Below are positions 61,558-64,000 of a stretch of 64,000 nt of DNA, in pieces. The DNA lies in contig NZ_WHOM01000072.1 of NCBI RefSeq assembly GCF_009739465.1, positions 1,641-65,640 on the forward strand, written 5' to 3'. The notes under the pieces are model-generated. The model had not been told where the DNA came from and did no database searches. It worked only from the letters and a program-made list of their open reading frames with translations. Source of the DNA: Streptomyces apocyni (lineage in GTDB: Bacteria; Actinomycetota; Actinomycetes; Streptomycetales; Streptomycetaceae). The position numbers and the translations under genes are program-made. Positions within the stretch are counted from its first letter, which is position 1. The number at the start of each line of letters is the position of its first letter.

Positions 61558-61589
61558 GAGAGGCCCGGCAGTGGGCTGCCGGGCCTCTC
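61558..61589 (-). terminator. terminator of acyl-CoA dehydrogenase gene
   Basis: Perfect 14-bp stem (61558-61571 with 61576-61589), 4-nt loop TGGG, 13 nt after the stop. Confidence 0.92.
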
Positions 61590-61601
61590 ACGTGTGCTCG
61601 T

Positions 61602-63581
61602 TCAGCGGATGGGGCGGTGGAGGTTCTCCTTCTTCGCCGGGCCCGGCGTGGCGTCGGCGATCCAGGGGCCGTCACCGCTGGCGTCGATGACGCCCTGTTC
61701 GAGCCAGGTGTACGTCCCCGAGAGGACGCCCGAGACGACCTTGCGATCCAGATCGTCGGTGTTGTTCCACAGGCGGCCGAAGAGCTCCTCGACCCGCAGG
61801 CGGGCCTGGCGGCAGAAGACGTCCGCGAGTTGGTAGGCCGCCTGGCCGTGGTCGTCCGTGGTGCGCAGGAGTTCCGCCCGTACGCAGGCGGCGCTCATCG
61901 CGAACAGTTCGGCGCCGATGTCGACGATCCGGCCCAGAAAGCCCTGTTTCGTCTCCATCCGCCCCTGCCAGCGGGACATCGCGTAGAACGTGGAGCGGGC
62001 CAGCTTGCGCGAGGTGCGTTCGACGTAGCGCAGGTGGCCCGAGAGGTCCCGGTGTCCCGGCGGGTGGAACTCGCCGTAGGTGCGCGGGAGCTGGCCTGGT
62101 CCGGTGACCAGTTTGGGCAGCCAGCGGGCGTAGAAGCCTCCGGCCCGCGCGCCCGCCTTCGCCTTGTCGCCCAGCGACTTGTCCGGGTCGATGAGGTCCC
62201 CCGCGACCTTGAGGTGGGCGTCGACGGCCTCGCGGGCGATGAGGAGGTGCATGATCTCCGTGGAGCCCTCGAAGATGCGGTTGATCCTCAGGTCGCGCAG
62301 CAGCTGTTCGGCGGGCACGGCGCGTTCACCGCGGGCGGCCAGTGAGTCGGCGGTCTCGAAGCCTCGGCCGCCGCGGATCTGGACCAGTTCGTCGGCGATC
62401 AGGCAGGCCATCTCGGAGCCGTACAGCTTGGCGAGCGCGGCCTCGATGCGGATGTCGTTGCGGTCCTCGTCGGCCATCTGCGAGGACAGGTCGAGTACGG
62501 CTTCGAGGGCGAAGGTGGTCGCGGCGATGAACGAGATCTTCGCGCCGACGGCCTCGTGCTTGGCGACCGGCTTGCCCCACTGCTCGCGGACGGTCGACCA
62601 CTCACGGGCGATCTTCAGGCTCCACTTTCCGGCGCCGACGCACATGGCGGGCAGCGAGAGGCGGCCGGTGTTGAGGGTGGTGAGGGCGATCTTCAGGCCC
62701 GCTCCCTCGGGGCCGATGCGGCTGGCGGCGGGGACCCTGACCTGGTGGAAGCGGGTGACGCCGTTCTCCAGGCCGCGCAGGCCCATGAAGGCGTTGCGGT
62801 GCTCCACGGTGACGCCGTCGGCCGCGGCCTCGACGACGAAGGCGGTGATGCCGCCCTTGTGGCCATCGGACTTGGGGACGCGGGCCATGACGACCAGGAG
62901 GTCGGCGACGACCCCGTTGGTGGTCCAGAGTTTCACCCCGTCCAGCAAGTAGTCGTCACCGTCCGGGATGGCGGTGGTCGCCAGGCGGGCCGGGTCGGAG
63001 CCCACGTCCGGCTCGGTGAGCAGGAAGGCCGAGATGTCGGTACGGGCCAGCCGGGGCAGGTAGGTGTCCTTCTGCTCCTGGGTGCCGAAGAGCTTCAGTG
63101 GCTGCGGTACGCCAATGGACTGGTGCGCCGAGAGCAGTGCGCCGATCGAGGGGTTGGCGGAGCCGACCAGGGCGAGGGCCTTGTTGTAGTACACCTGGGT
63201 GAGGCCGAGGCCGCCGTACTTGGTGTCGATCTTCATTCCGAGCGCGCCGAGTTCCTTGAGGCCGTTGATCACCTCGTCGGGGATCTTCGCCTCGCGCTCG
63301 ATACGGGCCCCGTCGATCTTCGTCTCGCAGAAGTCGCGGAGTTTGGCCAGGAACTCCTCGCCGCGCTGGGCGTCTTCGTCGGCGGGGAGCGGATGCGGGT
63401 GGATCAGGTCGATCCGGAAGCGGCCGAGGAACAGTTCCTTGGCGAAACTCGGCTTCTGCCAGTCCTGTTCGCGCGCGGCCTCGGCCACTTGGCGGGCCTC
63501 GCGCTCGGAGACCTTGGCCGCGTGCGCGGGCTGGGAGGACTGAGCGGGCTGCGCGGGCTGGGAGGAGGGTGTGGCGGACAT
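61602..63581 (-). CDS. acyl-CoA dehydrogenase family protein
   Basis: 659 aa, ATG with GAGGTGAG upstream. Long member: N-terminal Gln/Pro/Ala tail, then FLLTEPDVGSDPARLATTAIPDGDDYLLDG... (FAD/substrate motif LTEPDVGSDP), and RIFEGSTEIMHLLIAREAV. The catalytic Glu lies in this last motif area in very-long-chain-type dehydrogenases. C-terminal extension (about 200 aa) typical of the larger subfamily. Fatty-acid beta-oxidation likely; substrate length unknown. Confidence 0.92.
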   Translation of the reverse strand: MSATPSSQPAQPAQSSQPAHAAKVSEREARQVAEAAREQDWQKPSFAKELFLGRFRIDLIHPHPLPADEDAQRGEEFLAKLRDFCETKIDGARIEREAKIPDEVINGLKELGALGMKIDTKYGGLGLTQVYYNKALALVGSANPSIGALLSAHQSIGVPQPLKLFGTQEQKDTYLPRLARTDISAFLLTEPDVGSDPARLATTAIPDGDDYLLDGVKLWTTNGVVADLLVVMARVPKSDGHKGGITAFVVEAAADGVTVEHRNAFMGLRGLENGVTRFHQVRVPAASRIGPEGAGLKIALTTLNTGRLSLPAMCVGAGKWSLKIAREWSTVREQWGKPVAKHEAVGAKISFIAATTFALEAVLDLSSQMADEDRNDIRIEAALAKLYGSEMACLIADELVQIRGGRGFETADSLAARGERAVPAEQLLRDLRINRIFEGSTEIMHLLIAREAVDAHLKVAGDLIDPDKSLGDKAKAGARAGGFYARWLPKLVTGPGQLPRTYGEFHPPGHRDLSGHLRYVERTSRKLARSTFYAMSRWQGRMETKQGFLGRIVDIGAELFAMSAACVRAELLRTTDDHGQAAYQLADVFCRQARLRVEELFGRLWNNTDDLDRKVVSGVLSGTYTWLEQGVIDASGDGPWIADATPGPAKKENLHRPIR

Positions 63582-63723
63582 GAGGAGCTCACCTCGCCGC
63601 TAGGGGGTCGACGGAACCGGCCGGGCCGTTGGTTACCGACCGGTGCTACTCGCTCGTTGGTACCCGATTCCGCCCTTTCGCACCAGCCTGCGCGCAACGG
63701 ACACCCCCTGGGTGGCGAAAGGA

Positions 63724-64000
63724 TCAGCCAGCCAGCCGGAAGAGGTTGAACCGGTAGCTCTCCGCCTTGTCCCGGAAGTCGGTCCGCATCACCTGGACGA
63801 ACGCCTTCCGGGCGGCGCTGAGCGGGTCGGTCAGCTCACTCGGGAAGTCGAGGAAGGTACGGCTCTCCAGCAGCCGCGGACCCGGCTCCGGCTCCCAGGT
63901 CTCGACCGCGCGGGGGTCGTCGCAGGCCCAGACCATCCGGGCGGCCATCATGCTCAGTACGTCGTGCTGGTCCTGGGTATCGACCATGTCCTGGGCCGAG
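63724..64000 (-). CDS. partial gene, unidentified protein (C-terminal part)
   Basis: The frame stays open to the right edge, so the start is probably outside; an ATG at 63987 is not supported by a ribosome binding site. Visible C-terminal 87+ residues: LSMMAARMVWACDDPRAVETWEPEPGP and FRDKAESYRFNLFRLAG. No family recognised. Confidence 0.7.
   Translation of the reverse strand, partial: SAQDMVDTQDQHDVLSMMAARMVWACDDPRAVETWEPEPGPRLLESRTFLDFPSELTDPLSAARKAFVQVMRTDFRDKAESYRFNLFRLAG

Overview
The window is a high-GC actinobacterial chromosome segment, almost certainly Streptomyces. Evidence: strong third-position GC bias, many GTG starts, GTGA/ATGA stop-start overlaps, long perfect terminator stems without T-tracts, and gene content (RNase J, ThyX, a PNPase/rpsO block, an ESX/type VII secretion cluster that includes a bldB-like gene, then the truB-rbfA-infB-nusA-rimP block, proS, ispG-rseP-dxr) in an order I recall from S. 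coelicolor. No replicon ends, CRISPR arrays, tRNA genes or full IS elements were seen.

Layout. (1) 1-557: promoter and leader region of an rRNA operon transcribed leftwards out of the window, then the terminator of rnj. (2) 558-10923: core genes mostly on the minus strand: rnj, dapA, thyX, two small membrane-protein genes on the plus strand, a TPR-like membrane protein, dapB, an M16 peptidase, pnp and rpsO. (3) 11145-32744: the ESX locus: eccD(-), eccC(+), a DUF1023 hydrolase module with a helical partner and lipoproteins, an inserted regulatory cassette (DUF397 / XRE / ATPase-like plus a small ORF), esxB-esxA(-), mycP(-), eccB(-), eccE(+), an ESX-linked gene, a bldB-like DUF397 gene, and a large ParA/MinD-like ATPase with disordered tails. 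(4) 32959-39027: five-gene peptide ABC importer. (5) 39008-50911: ribF, a very large degenerate trypsin-like/P-loop/helical-repeat protein, truB, rbfA, a DUF503 gene, infB, ylxR, nusA, rimP, all leftward: a translation/RNA block with one outsider. (6) 51164-53204: lipoprotein, DUF4439 protein and a predicted pseudokinase. (7) 53205-57422: MITE-like repeats around proS and two GNAT genes. (8) 57564-64000: ispG, rseP, dxr (MEP pathway plus site-2 protease), an acyl-CoA dehydrogenase and the end of an unidentified gene.

How the genes work together: EccB, EccC, EccD, EccE and MycP form the secretion machine and EsxA/EsxB are its small WXG100 substrates. The DUF1023 operon looks like a candidate cargo module, and the DUF397 proteins tie the locus to developmental control. 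The most unusual items are the degenerate protease/P-loop protein between truB and ribF, the candidate ESX cargo operon with its upstream 18-bp palindrome, the 45-bp operator-like palindrome beside the XRE gene, a predicted pseudokinase, and a nested pair of MITE-like elements next to proS. All functional names rest on sequence reading by eye; no database search was run.
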